A stretch of 36,773 nucleotides of DNA, taken from contig RDXB01000056.1 of the NCBI GenBank assembly GCA_004292515.1, positions 1 to 36,773 on the forward strand, read 5' to 3'. This document shows positions 26,244 to 34,338 of this stretch, piece by piece. Within the stretch, counting starts at the first letter, position 1, and every line of letters starts with the position of its first letter. The DNA is from Oscillatoriales cyanobacterium (GTDB lineage: Bacteria > Cyanobacteriota > Cyanobacteriia > CACIAM-69d). Below the pieces are notes generated by a model. That model did no database searches, had not been told where the DNA came from, and saw only the letters and a program-made list of their open reading frames with translations. A program made the translations under genes and the position numbers.

Positions 26244-27170
26244 CTAACACTTAGAAAACAACGGCAATTGCAAAATCTTCAGCAAATTCCAGACAATAAT
26301 CGGGGTGGCCGAACTCCAAAATAGACCATGGCCGATCGCAATTCGACCCGCCATGTCAAATCGCAACCCCATCGTTTTTTGCAAGAGGCGATCGAGTGGC
26401 AACACCAACGCCCACATCAACGCCAGCCAAGCACCTCCCAAACAAATAATCACCCAGTTCAGATTGCTATTCACCCTGGGGAAAAACCGCTGCGTAAACG
26501 CACTACTTAGCTCACTGGCCGCATTGGCAGCGAAATAAGAACCACCCGTTTTGACCGCCCCTGCTTGCAGATTCTGGACTGGATCACCCAAGATCAAGAA
26601 ATTCAACTTAACTTGGCTGGCCAGCGCCCTAGCAACCAGTTCAGGATTCAACTCCGCTTGGCCATCGGTAAAGACCAGCAGCTCTTTGCAGCCCTGCTTG
26701 GCGGTGCTGAGATCGGTCAACCCCTTTTGGACGGCCATGTTGACATCCGTCGCGGAAGGAATCACCTGTTGGGCCACATTGTTGGGGGAATTGGGCTGAA
26801 TGGCTGCATCGATCGCCCCGGTCAAGGCTGCTGCGTCGCTGCTAAAGTCCTTCGTCAAATCCACCACCGCCCCCCCAAAGCCCAACACTTTGATCTGATT
26901 GGGTTTTTTCAGGTTTTGGCTATTGAGATTGATATAAGACTTGACCGCTTTGACAGCCTCATCGGAAACCGTCCCGGCAGCCCCGAGCTGACCCGTGCCG
27001 CTGTTATAGGTGCTACTGCTCAGATCTAGGGCAACTACTACGGACACATTGCCTGGTTGGCCCCACTGCAACAGCGAACACAACAGGGCCGCAATCAAAA
27101 AGGCGATACAGATAATCAGCGGCCGTTGGAACAGGCCGTAGCGATAGAAGGGGCGTGTTGAATTGCTCAC
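26244..27170 (-). CDS. VWA-domain membrane protein
   Basis: The 308-aa protein has a first membrane helix (18-36), then a von Willebrand A domain starting SVVVALDLSSS (43-53). This holds a full MIDAS Asp-x-Ser-x-Ser, a later Thr in PSATDVNMAVQKGL and an Asp in LLVFTDGQAE. Two or three C-terminal helices follow (about 238-262 and 280-302). The VWA domain therefore probably sits outside the cytoplasmic membrane, clamped between helices, as in Bat-type proteins. It could bind a partner in a Mg2+-dependent way. The GTG start reads SNSTRPF. It lies 124 bp upstream of the tubulin-like gene and 166 bp downstream of the binding-protein fusion, all on one strand. Confidence 0.9.
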   Translation of the reverse strand: MSNSTRPFYRYGLFQRPLIICIAFLIAALLCSLLQWGQPGNVSVVVALDLSSSTYNSGTGQLGAAGTVSDEAVKAVKSYINLNSQNLKKPNQIKVLGFGGAVVDLTKDFSSDAAALTGAIDAAIQPNSPNNVAQQVIPSATDVNMAVQKGLTDLSTAKQGCKELLVFTDGQAELNPELVARALASQVKLNFLILGDPVQNLQAGAVKTGGSYFAANAASELSSAFTQRFFPRVNSNLNWVIICLGGAWLALMWALVLPLDRLLQKTMGLRFDMAGRIAIGHGLFWSSATPIIVWNLLKILQLPLFSKC

Positions 27171-27210
27171 AAGATTAACGCAGGGAAGGAAAGCAGACGG
27201 GGGACTAGCA

Positions 27211-27324
27211 ATGGTTCAGGGCGATTGTGTTAGTAGATGACAGATGACCCTGAACCATCCCTGAACCATCTATGGCCACGGAATAGGGGGTTGACTCGTC
27301 ACGGCATGGCCGTTAAGTGACGAG
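27211..27324. promoter_or_regulatory. inverted repeats between the SBP-fusion and VWA genes
   Basis: Two structures lie in the 166-bp gap. The hairpin CTCGTCAC (27295-27302) / GTGACGAG (27317-27324) starts 12 bp after the SBP-fusion stop and has no T-tract. Next to it, ATGGTTCAGGG (27211-27221) is the reverse complement of CCCTGAACCAT, which occurs twice in tandem (27248-27258, 27259-27269). That gives alternative 11-bp stems and suggests an attenuator, a processing site or a dyad operator. Confidence 0.5.
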
Positions 27325-27336
27325 CCAGCCAGGCCG

Positions 27337-29088
27337 TTAGTTGGTGGGAATCGGATCGAACTGGTATTTGGAGCCAGAGGGCCGACCATCAGCGGGGCCA
27401 GCGTTGCCCTTGGCTTTCACCGCTTGGACGAGGGGCACGCGATCGAACGTATCCACCCGTGAGGCTGCCCCCAACAGTTCAATGCCCCCCATCAGTTTGG
27501 CCGATGCTCCCTGGCGGTTGGGGTTTTGCTTCAAGGCTCCCATCAAGCCGCGAGCCGCATCATAGGCCGTGCTGGTGCGCCAGCTTACTCGCCCCTTCCA
27601 CAGCTCTGAAGACTGTTCCGCAAAGTTGTTGCCCTCAGCCGAGTTCCAAGGCACGGCCAAGACCAGCCCTTCGATCGCCTTGTCTCCTCGCACCAAAGTT
27701 TGGGGCGAGTAGAGTTCATCGCCACCAATCAGCAGCAACTTGGGACCTTTTATGTTGGCTTGCACAATGTCGTAGGCTTCCCGTTCGCGATCGCGCGACA
27801 TGGCCAGGAAAATGACCTTAGCCCCCTCCTTCTTCGCCGCTGCCACCGAGGCTGCCGCATCAAAGCCCGGCCGAGCCAAGTCCACCGCATCATCTGCACC
27901 ATTGCCCAATCGGAGGAAAGACCCCCCAGACTGATTCAGGAACTTGCTGAACTGCTCTTTGAGGGTCTTGCTGTAGGGACTATCGGAGTTGTAGAACACA
28001 GCCACGGGCGATCGCGGAGCCTTCACGCTCACATAATTCGCTAAAGATCGCCCCACACCCGATAAATACTTGTCTGACAGTGCATTCCCGCCACTGGGCA
28101 CATTCGGTGCGGGGGGCGGCAGCATTTTCAACGTAGACTTCTCGCCATTGTTGGGTTCCACCTGGGTGGTCAGGGGCGACAACACGGGCAACCCAGCAGT
28201 AGCATAGGTGCGAATTGCTTGTTGGCTGCTGGCATCCAACCCGTGGCCCAGCACACCCAAGACCGATTGAGCATTCACCAAATCCTGGGCCAAAGTCGGG
28301 GTGATCGCCTGGTTGGTGCTATCCACGATCATCACTTCCATCATCTGCTGCGGATTCAGGGGATCGCGGTTGTACTCGTCTTGGTATTGAGCAACACCTC
28401 GCAAAATTTCCTGAGCCGTTTCGGGCGCTGGGGTGATCGGCACCACAACGGCGATCGTGATCGGGTTACCAGCCACCCGCGCCCGGGCATTGTTGAAATA
28501 GATTTTGCTTTCAGGATCGTTCTTATTCTCGTTGGCGGCTTGGTTATACTCTCCTTGCGCTTCCTGCCAGTTCTTGGCGCGGAAGGCAGCTTCACCCTCT
28601 TTTTTGCTGCGGCTCGTGAGGTTTGTGAATAGAATGCGTTCTCCCTGACTGATGCGATCGCGATTTTGAATCCCCGGTAGCTCACTCACCAACTGTGTCG
28701 CGTTCGGCCCCGGGGGTGGCACAAGGGTCGATGTTGGACTCACGGTGGGGTTCCCTGGCGTAGTTGCCCCCCCTGGAGTCACGCCTGGACTACCTGAGGT
28801 GCCCTGATTACCTGGAGAAGAGGGAGTAACAGCAACACTGCCTTTATTGCCGCTTCCCTGATTGAGCAGCGCGTAAGCACCACCCCCGAGCAAACCGATC
28901 GCAGCGACGGCCGCCGCCGCCTTTTGCCACAGGGGCATTCCCCCCCCACCGGGACTATTTAAGTTACTAACAACGGTTCCGCCGCCCTGTACCTCAGCTT
29001 GCGATCGCCCGCAAATATCGCAGGTTGAGCCAAAATTCTGATGGGGTTCGTGGGGGTCATTAGGCAGGCCTTTACAAGTCCAACTCAC
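27337..29088 (-). CDS. zinc-ribbon / TM / TPR / periplasmic-binding-protein fusion
   Basis: The 583-aa protein has an unusual order. An N-terminal Cys5, His13/His16, Cys23-x2-Cys26 zinc-ribbon-like module is followed by a membrane helix (56-75), a Gly/Pro/Ser/Thr linker (78-130), and a TPR-like segment (EGEAAFRAKNWQEAQGEYNQA). From about 208 comes a type I periplasmic-binding fold of the LivK/Peripla_BP_6 class (ITIAVVVPI..., later VIFLAM and LLLIGGDELYSP). The zinc module should face the cytosol and the ligand-binding domain the periplasm, so it looks like a receptor more than a transport cofactor. No permease is adjacent. GTG start (SWTCKGL) with AGGTAA just upstream. Divergent from the FHA-ABC gene. 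Confidence 0.9.
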   Translation of the reverse strand: MSWTCKGLPNDPHEPHQNFGSTCDICGRSQAEVQGGGTVVSNLNSPGGGGMPLWQKAAAAVAAIGLLGGGAYALLNQGSGNKGSVAVTPSSPGNQGTSGSPGVTPGGATTPGNPTVSPTSTLVPPPGPNATQLVSELPGIQNRDRISQGERILFTNLTSRSKKEGEAAFRAKNWQEAQGEYNQAANENKNDPESKIYFNNARARVAGNPITIAVVVPITPAPETAQEILRGVAQYQDEYNRDPLNPQQMMEVMIVDSTNQAITPTLAQDLVNAQSVLGVLGHGLDASSQQAIRTYATAGLPVLSPLTTQVEPNNGEKSTLKMLPPPAPNVPSGGNALSDKYLSGVGRSLANYVSVKAPRSPVAVFYNSDSPYSKTLKEQFSKFLNQSGGSFLRLGNGADDAVDLARPGFDAAASVAAAKKEGAKVIFLAMSRDREREAYDIVQANIKGPKLLLIGGDELYSPQTLVRGDKAIEGLVLAVPWNSAEGNNFAEQSSELWKGRVSWRTSTAYDAARGLMGALKQNPNRQGASAKLMGGIELLGAASRVDTFDRVPLVQAVKAKGNAGPADGRPSGSKYQFDPIPTN

Positions 29089-29646
29089 GCCGAATTACCT
29101 CAGTGATTGTAGGGATAGATGTGATGTGGGAAAGAGCGAATTTTGGGAGATGCGGACGACGCAGCAGGCTGGTATGCAAACTGGCATTAATTTAGTCGAT
29201 TTAGCTGAACTAATCACCACTCTTTTTTAAAGATTGCATCTTAAGCTATGACAAATGCTTGACAATTCCCGGTCTGGCCATGCCTTTATTGAGCATAGGT
29301 AACACAGATACCGATGGCCAATCAGCATCACCCATCACAGCACCCTAGGTCTACAGCACCCTAGGTCTATCGGCAGCGATCGCCCCCTTTCATGCAACTC
29401 ATTCCGCACGCAATTTTTAGGGACTGGCCAAACCCAGTCTTTATTGTAATTTTTATTACTTTTATTGACTAACTTACACGGAGACTCGCACGCCAGCTGC
29501 TTGGGTTGAGCAATACCCAGACCACCCCGGGGCGATCGCTCAAAATGTTGCTGAAATCACAACTCAACACCAAAATTGCCCCCGCTGAACCCTGATTGCC
29601 CCGCCCGACTCAGACCCTATCCCCGCACTCGACCCATCAACCCACC
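29089..29646. promoter_or_regulatory. long divergent intergenic region
   Basis: About 550 bp between the SBP-fusion gene and the FHA-ABC gene, with A+T-rich blocks and no credible gene. TTGACA at 29259-29264 is a good -35 candidate, but its -10 is weak. A 16-bp unit, ACAGCACCCTAGGTCT, occurs twice in tandem (29337-29368), each with a CCTAGG palindrome, as might bind a dimeric regulator. A TTTATT-rich stretch lies at about 29440-29470. Confidence 0.5.
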
Positions 29647-32172
29647 ATGCAAGGCTCAGAAACTGTTTTTGGGAATGCTCCTCATCTCTACGTCGCGGCC
29701 CAGGGGCAACGGCTGGACTTTACCCTGACGGCCGATCGCTATGTGCTGGGGCGAGAACAGTCCCTAGCCGATTTGGTCGTGCCCAAGGAGTGGGCCACAG
29801 TGTCTGGTTATCACGCGGTGTTGGTTAAACGGGGCGAAGATTACTGGATTTTTGATGGGATTAATCCAAACACAGGTCAGCCCAGCACCAATGGTCTATT
29901 GCTGGAAAACACACGATTAACGGGGACTGAAGCGAGCGGCCAGGGTTTTCGACTCACCCACGGGATTAAGCTCCAAATTGGTCAAAACCCCGTCACGGCC
30001 GTCACGCTCACGTATTTCGACCCAGCCCGAGCCTTGGCGCAGCGGGAGTTAGTCGCCCCAAGTCTGATCGGCTCGGTGGATCTCCGGCAAGGGCGGGTGT
30101 TGTTGGGACGCAGTGCGGATGCCTCAATCGAACTCGACTCCCCCCTGGTGTCTCGGCAGCACGCCACGATCGAGCGATCGAGCACCGGCTACGTGTTGCA
30201 AGACCTCAGCACCAATGGCACCTTCATCAACGGGATTCGAGTCAGCAAACAAGCCGCGCTACCCGATCGCGCGATCGTCCGCATTGGCCCCTTCACCCTG
30301 GTGCGGCTGGGCGATCAACTAACCCTCAGTGACGAAGGCAACCGGATTCGCCTCGATGCCCATAATCTCTCTCTGAATGGTCGTCGCCGGGAGTGGGTGG
30401 GCCTGGCCGGTTTGGGTAAAGAGCAGATTGATGGGGACAAAACTGCCTGGTTTGGGCTGCAACGCAAGCGCACCTTTCCCCGTTTGCAAAGCGTGACCAT
30501 GCCGATCGAACCAGGACAACTGGTGGCCCTTGTGGGGGGTAGCGGGGCCGGCAAGTCCACCCTGATGCGCAACCTGTTGGGCATCGAGCACCCCGACACC
30601 GGCGCGACCTACATCAACAGCACCGCTCTGCGCGATAACTTCAACCTCTATCGCAACCAAATTGGTTATGTGCCCCAGCAAGACATCTTGCACCGCGATC
30701 TGACCGTTAAAGAAGCCCTGACCTACACCGCCCAACTGCGACTGCCCACCGACCAATCCCTAGCCACCAGGGTTGACCAAGCCCTCCGCGATGTGGACAT
30801 GGCCCACAAAACCAATGATTTGGTGCGGGATCTGAGCGGGGGCCAACTGAAGCGGGTCAGCATTGCCGCAGAGCTGATTGCTGATCCCAAGCTGTTTTTC
30901 TTGGATGAGCCAACCTCAGGGCTTGATCCCGGCTTGGACAAGAAAATGATGCTGTTGTTGCAAAAGCTGGCCAAGGAGGGCAACCGGACGATCGTGCTGG
31001 TGACCCATGCCACAGCCAATATTGAACTTTGCGATCGCGTAGCCTTTTTGGGTCGGGGCGGCAAGCTCTGCTACTTTGGCCCACCGGCTGAGGCGCTGGA
31101 CTTCTTTCGGGTTGATTCTGAGGATTTTGCTGACATCTATCTGGCCCTAGAACCCGGCGATGCGAAAGCCACCGATCAAGCCGTGAATCAGTGGTCTGCT
31201 GAATTTCGGTATTCCAAGGACTACACCACCTACGTCGATCAGCGATTGGTACGCGCAGAACCCAATTCCAAACTCACAACCAAAATACCGTCGAAGATCA
31301 GTCCAAGTGCATCGGAGCTGCCCCGATCGCCCGTCCAGCAATGGCAAACCCTCAGTGAGCGCTACTGGAAAATGGTGCTGCGCGATCAACTAAAACTGGC
31401 GATCGCCCTGCTGACGGGGCCGGTCGCGATCGCGCTGATCGGCCTGGCCGTTCGCAACGCTGACGTGTTACTTCCCAGCGAACTGGACGCGCGATCGGCC
31501 TCCCTGGCCCTGCGAGTCTTGTTTGTCTTCACCTGTGCGGGCCTGTGGGTGGGCCTCTCGGGGGCAATTCAGGAAATTGTCAAAGAACAAGAAATCTACA
31601 GCCGTGAACGCTTGGTCAACTTAGGACTCTTGCCCTATTTAGGCTCCAAGCTGACGGTATTAGGCGGCTTGGCCCTGCTGCAAACGGTGTTGACCGTGAC
31701 AGTCATTGCCCTGTTTTTTAAAAATCCTGAACCCGACACCTTGCCCTGGCTGTTGGGCGTGGCGATCACCACCTTACTCACCCTTTTCAGCAGCCTTTCT
31801 TTGGGCTTGTTAGTTTCAACGGGGACGCGCAACAGTGCCCAAGCCAATACCCTAGTTCCGCTGATTTTGTTACCCCAAATTATTTTCTCGGGGGTGCTGT
31901 TCAAAATGGAGGGAGCTGGTGAATATATTTCCTGGTTGATGTTGGGTCGTTGGTCTGTGGGCGCTTACGGCAGCTTGGTGAATGTGAATAGCCTGGTTCC
32001 CAATATGCCCCCGATGCCGAACGGTCAACCAATGCCCCTGCCATTTGAACCCACTGCAGTTTATGACCCGACTTGGGAGAATTTGGGCTGGAACTTTGCG
32101 GCGTTTGGCATTCATATTTTGGTCTACTTGGGTCTGACCTTATGGTTACAAAAGCGGAAAGATTTAGTTTAA
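29647..32172 (+). CDS. FHA-FHA-ABC pump with fused membrane domain
   Basis: About 841 residues from the ATG at 29647. The frame is open to a TTG at 29596; residue numbers here use that longer frame. An atypical first FHA domain lies at about 48-135 and a canonical second one at 167-240 (GRSADASIELDSPLVSRQHA ... LSTNGTFING), which should read phosphothreonine. Then comes an ABCG-like ATPase: Walker A GGSGAGKST (314-322), signature LSGGQLKR (413-420), Walker B LFFLDEPTSGLD. An ABC-2 type membrane domain with about six helices completes a half-transporter. Such FHA-modulated exporters occur in cyanobacteria, but the substrate is unknown. A nearby Ser/Thr kinase could phosphorylate the partners. 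Divergent from the tubulin-like/VWA/SBP unit. Confidence 0.93.
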   Translation: MQGSETVFGNAPHLYVAAQGQRLDFTLTADRYVLGREQSLADLVVPKEWATVSGYHAVLVKRGEDYWIFDGINPNTGQPSTNGLLLENTRLTGTEASGQGFRLTHGIKLQIGQNPVTAVTLTYFDPARALAQRELVAPSLIGSVDLRQGRVLLGRSADASIELDSPLVSRQHATIERSSTGYVLQDLSTNGTFINGIRVSKQAALPDRAIVRIGPFTLVRLGDQLTLSDEGNRIRLDAHNLSLNGRRREWVGLAGLGKEQIDGDKTAWFGLQRKRTFPRLQSVTMPIEPGQLVALVGGSGAGKSTLMRNLLGIEHPDTGATYINSTALRDNFNLYRNQIGYVPQQDILHRDLTVKEALTYTAQLRLPTDQSLATRVDQALRDVDMAHKTNDLVRDLSGGQLKRVSIAAELIADPKLFFLDEPTSGLDPGLDKKMMLLLQKLAKEGNRTIVLVTHATANIELCDRVAFLGRGGKLCYFGPPAEALDFFRVDSEDFADIYLALEPGDAKATDQAVNQWSAEFRYSKDYTTYVDQRLVRAEPNSKLTTKIPSKISPSASELPRSPVQQWQTLSERYWKMVLRDQLKLAIALLTGPVAIALIGLAVRNADVLLPSELDARSASLALRVLFVFTCAGLWVGLSGAIQEIVKEQEIYSRERLVNLGLLPYLGSKLTVLGGLALLQTVLTVTVIALFFKNPEPDTLPWLLGVAITTLLTLFSSLSLGLLVSTGTRNSAQANTLVPLILLPQIIFSGVLFKMEGAGEYISWLMLGRWSVGAYGSLVNVNSLVPNMPPMPNGQPMPLPFEPTAVYDPTWENLGWNFAAFGIHILVYLGLTLWLQKRKDLV

Positions 32173-32209
32173 ACCTGCTGTCTCCAGAGGGTTAATCAAC
32201 GGGTCGATT

Positions 32210-32274
32210 GTTGCAGGGAATTATTGCAGGAAATCGTTGCGGGAACTCGTTATAGGGAATCGTTACAGGGAATG
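32210..32274. repeat. 13-bp minisatellite x5
   Basis: Five degenerate tandem units of 13 bp, consensus GTTGCAGGGAATC, lie in the gap after the FHA-ABC stop. The period is not a multiple of three, so it is non-coding. Confidence 0.8.
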
Positions 32275-32466
32275 GAAGCTTTGGGGGCGCATGGGGGACG
32301 ATCGCTCAAAATAGATCGCAGTATGGATAGCAATCGCTTCAACCATTTCCCCTAGGCCGAGATGCGATCGCGGTTTCCCGTGTCCCATCTATCACCGCTG
32401 TTTGATCTCGTGTTTGATCTCGGCTCTCACTCGCCCCACCATGCGATCCGATGGAGGATTGACCTC

Positions 32467-32730
32467 ATGCCGATCGAGTTTCAACGCACGCTGGTAATGC
32501 GCTTTTGGCAGTTAGCTCAATGTCGCCCCGTTGCGGGCTATGCCATGTATTTGGATTTGCGCGAAGGCCGATCGCTCTTGGCGATCGACTGTCGAGGAGA
32601 CAGCGCCGCCCACAAACTTTGGCAGCAAAAAGAACGGCTCGATCGCGCCGCCTGCCAACTGGGTATCGAACGGCTGGAATTGCGAGTGCGGGGCCAAACT
32701 TGGCGATCGCCCTGGCAGGCACAACACTAG
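32467..32730 (+). CDS. small hypothetical protein
   Basis: The 87-aa product starts at ATG 32467, which has GGAGG 9 nt upstream. The frame is open to 32362, but nothing supports an earlier start. The protein reads MPIEFQRTLVMRFWQLAQCR, then YAMYLDLREGRSLLAIDCRGD and a basic helical C-terminus. It is soluble and probably a small alpha/beta domain. I do not recognise it. An R-element begins 19 bp after its stop. Confidence 0.5.
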   Translation: MPIEFQRTLVMRFWQLAQCRPVAGYAMYLDLREGRSLLAIDCRGDSAAHKLWQQKERLDRAACQLGIERLELRVRGQTWRSPWQAQH

Positions 32731-32749
32731 CGGACTGGGGCTAGGGTCT

Positions 32750-32879
32750 GTCGTCAAATCGCCCAAAACCCTGATTTCACCGTGACGGAATCGTGGGCAG
32801 CAAGATGCTCAAGCCTCTTGTTACGACGACTGGAGCAAGGAAGATCAACCGTTTCAGCTTGCTCCCAGGCAATGACGAC
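32750..32879. repeat. R-element copy near 32.8 kb
   Basis: A 130-bp reverse-orientation copy bounded by GTCGTCA (32750) and TGACGAC (32873-32879). The core is decayed to AAGATGCTCAAGCCTCTTG. The distal arm carries AAGATCAACCGTTTCAGCTTGC. It follows the small hypothetical gene. Confidence 0.8.
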
Positions 32880-32929
32880 AAGCCCCAAGGCGATCGGGAC
32901 AACTGCCCAGCAATCAGCCCATCAGCCGT

Positions 32930-33430
32930 TCAGAGAATGCCACGGCCCCAATCGAGAATTTCAATCACCCCTTTGAATTCTTGGGGCTGAAACACTTCAT
33001 ACAACAACAGCAACTGCCGCAGCACGCGCCTGATCGGTAGTTCCATGGGGCTATAAATCAACCCGCTATGCATTTTTTGCTCGATCGCAAACTTCACAAA
33101 AGCCGCATCGGCCGTCACCACCACCAACTGATGACGATAGGCAAACAACAACTGTGTAGCATCACTTTGGTCTTGCAGTTTGGCCTCAGTGGGGCGCGTG
33201 ACACGAATGCCATAGGCCCGCAATGACGCAATGACCACTGGGGGTAAGCTGTCATCTAAGTAAAATCCCAGGCGCTGAGGACTGGCGGGTGATGGGCTGG
33301 CAACGTTCACGCAATGAGGGATGTCCCGAGTTGGGGAAAGGGCAATACGGATGCAGTCAAAATTGATGTCATTGGAATTGATCGCCCGTGTAATTGAGAT
33401 CGATCGCCCAATTAACAACAGGCATTCCAT
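32930..33430 (-). CDS. PIN-like (DUF5615-type) putative toxin
   Basis: The 166-aa protein starts at an ATG with GAGGA about 8 nt upstream. From about residue 54 it resembles the PIN-like DUF5615 domain: FYLDDSLPPVVIASLRAYGIRVT, then SDATQLLFAYRHQLVVVTADAAF, which keeps the acidic residue of the T-x-D motif though a later Asp is Ala. DUF5615 proteins are the predicted RNase toxins paired with DUF433 antitoxins. The first ~50 residues are not part of the family as I know it and may be an extension or a mis-start. It follows the antitoxin gene by 16 bp. Whether it is active is open. Confidence 0.75.
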   Translation of the reverse strand: MECLLLIGRSISITRAINSNDINFDCIRIALSPTRDIPHCVNVASPSPASPQRLGFYLDDSLPPVVIASLRAYGIRVTRPTEAKLQDQSDATQLLFAYRHQLVVVTADAAFVKFAIEQKMHSGLIYSPMELPIRRVLRQLLLLYEVFQPQEFKGVIEILDWGRGIL

Positions 33431-33446
33431 CCAGTTTCCTCGCAGA

Positions 33447-33758
33447 CTAATCGCCCCGAAGTTGGTTTAGTTTATCTTGCAGGGCCGAGGGCTGGCCACG
33501 TTGAAAGCCTGTAACAAACGCCAAGTCTTCGTGAATCATGGCATCCATTTCTACGCGATGGTCAAAGTAGTAAGACATCGCAGCATGGAGCGCAGCCAAA
33601 GAGAGCTGATATTGGCCAGCGATTTCCTCGATCGACTGACCAAAACGCAAATGCATCATGGCCACGTCCGTGACGGTGATGCGGGTTCCGGCTAGGCGGG
33701 GTCGTCCGCCGCGAATGCCGGGTGTGCTTTCAATATGGCGAGCAATATTATTAGCCAT
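33447..33758 (-). CDS. DUF433 family putative antitoxin
   Basis: The 103-aa protein is a clear DUF433 member: IESTPGIRGGRPRLAGTRITVTDVAMMHLRFGQSIEEIAGQYQLSLAALHAAMSYYFDH followed by VEMDA. The family forms a winged-helix-like DNA-binding fold and is commonly found directly upstream of DUF5615 PIN-like toxins. It likely neutralises the product of the next gene and represses the operon. Normal length. Confidence 0.88.
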   Translation of the reverse strand: MANNIARHIESTPGIRGGRPRLAGTRITVTDVAMMHLRFGQSIEEIAGQYQLSLAALHAAMSYYFDHRVEMDAMIHEDLAFVTGFQRGQPSALQDKLNQLRGD

Positions 33759-33808
33759 CGATAGAAACGGACAACAGGGGCGATCGCTAGAGGTTAATAA
33801 CTAAAGAT

Positions 33809-33899
33809 GGTAGTGCCTGTGAGGTGATGTTTTTTGGAAAAAGACTTCTTACACTGCAAGGCTTTCACCCGTTCATCATTACTGAATTACGGCACTACC
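33809..33899. mobile_element. 91-bp MITE, copy 2
   Basis: The ends are GGTAGTGCC and GGCACTACC, with perfect 8-bp target duplications CTAAAGAT (33801-33808 and 33900-33907). It has the same length and the same terminal sequence (GGTAGTGCCTGTGAGGTGATG, and TCATCATTAC near the other end) as copy 1 at 2445-2535. It is non-coding. Confidence 0.9.
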
Positions 33900-33924
33900 C
33901 TAAAGATTAATAGCTAGGGATCAA

Positions 33925-34099
33925 TAGACCTCTTGCATCAATCCAGACCCTCACCCTAAATCCCTCTCCCGACTTGGGAGAGGGACTGGGAAACCGACCA
34001 TGAGATCGCTGAAAACCCTGATTTCTGGCTCCCCTTCGCCCCACTTGGGAGAAGGGGTTGGGGGATGAGGGCTTCTAGCGGATTCGCGCAAGAGGTCTA
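33925..34099. mobile_element. 175-bp MITE-like element
   Basis: Terminal inverted repeats TAGACCTCTTGC (33925-33936) / GCAAGAGGTCTA (34088-34099), extended imperfectly to about 20 bp, enclose hairpin-forming sequence (CCCTCTCCC-gactt-GGGAGAGGG). The ends starting TA may include a TA target. A diverged second copy starts at about 36654 and runs off the window. It is non-coding. Confidence 0.75.
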
Positions 34100-34338
34100 A
34101 TGAATTGATAGTAAAGCGATGTGGGCTGATCGATTTGGAGAACCTCGAAGATCAATGGCTCTGGAGACAAGCCCTCTGGAGACAAGCCTTCAGTGATGCT
34201 GCAACTATGGCAGCGCACGATCGAGCACCAGCACCATAGAAGCGCGATCGTCAATCACGCGATCGCCAATCATTCGCCAATCATGCCGATCAGATAGACC
34301 ACCAATCATATAGACAGATCCCCTAGACAGATCCCCGC
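34100..34338. repeat. non-coding gap with short tandem repeats
   Basis: No gene. A 15-bp unit CTCTGGAGACAAGCC is doubled at 34159-34188, and TAGACAGATCCC occurs twice at about 34311-34335. Several GCCAATCAT repeats lie between. Confidence 0.6.
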
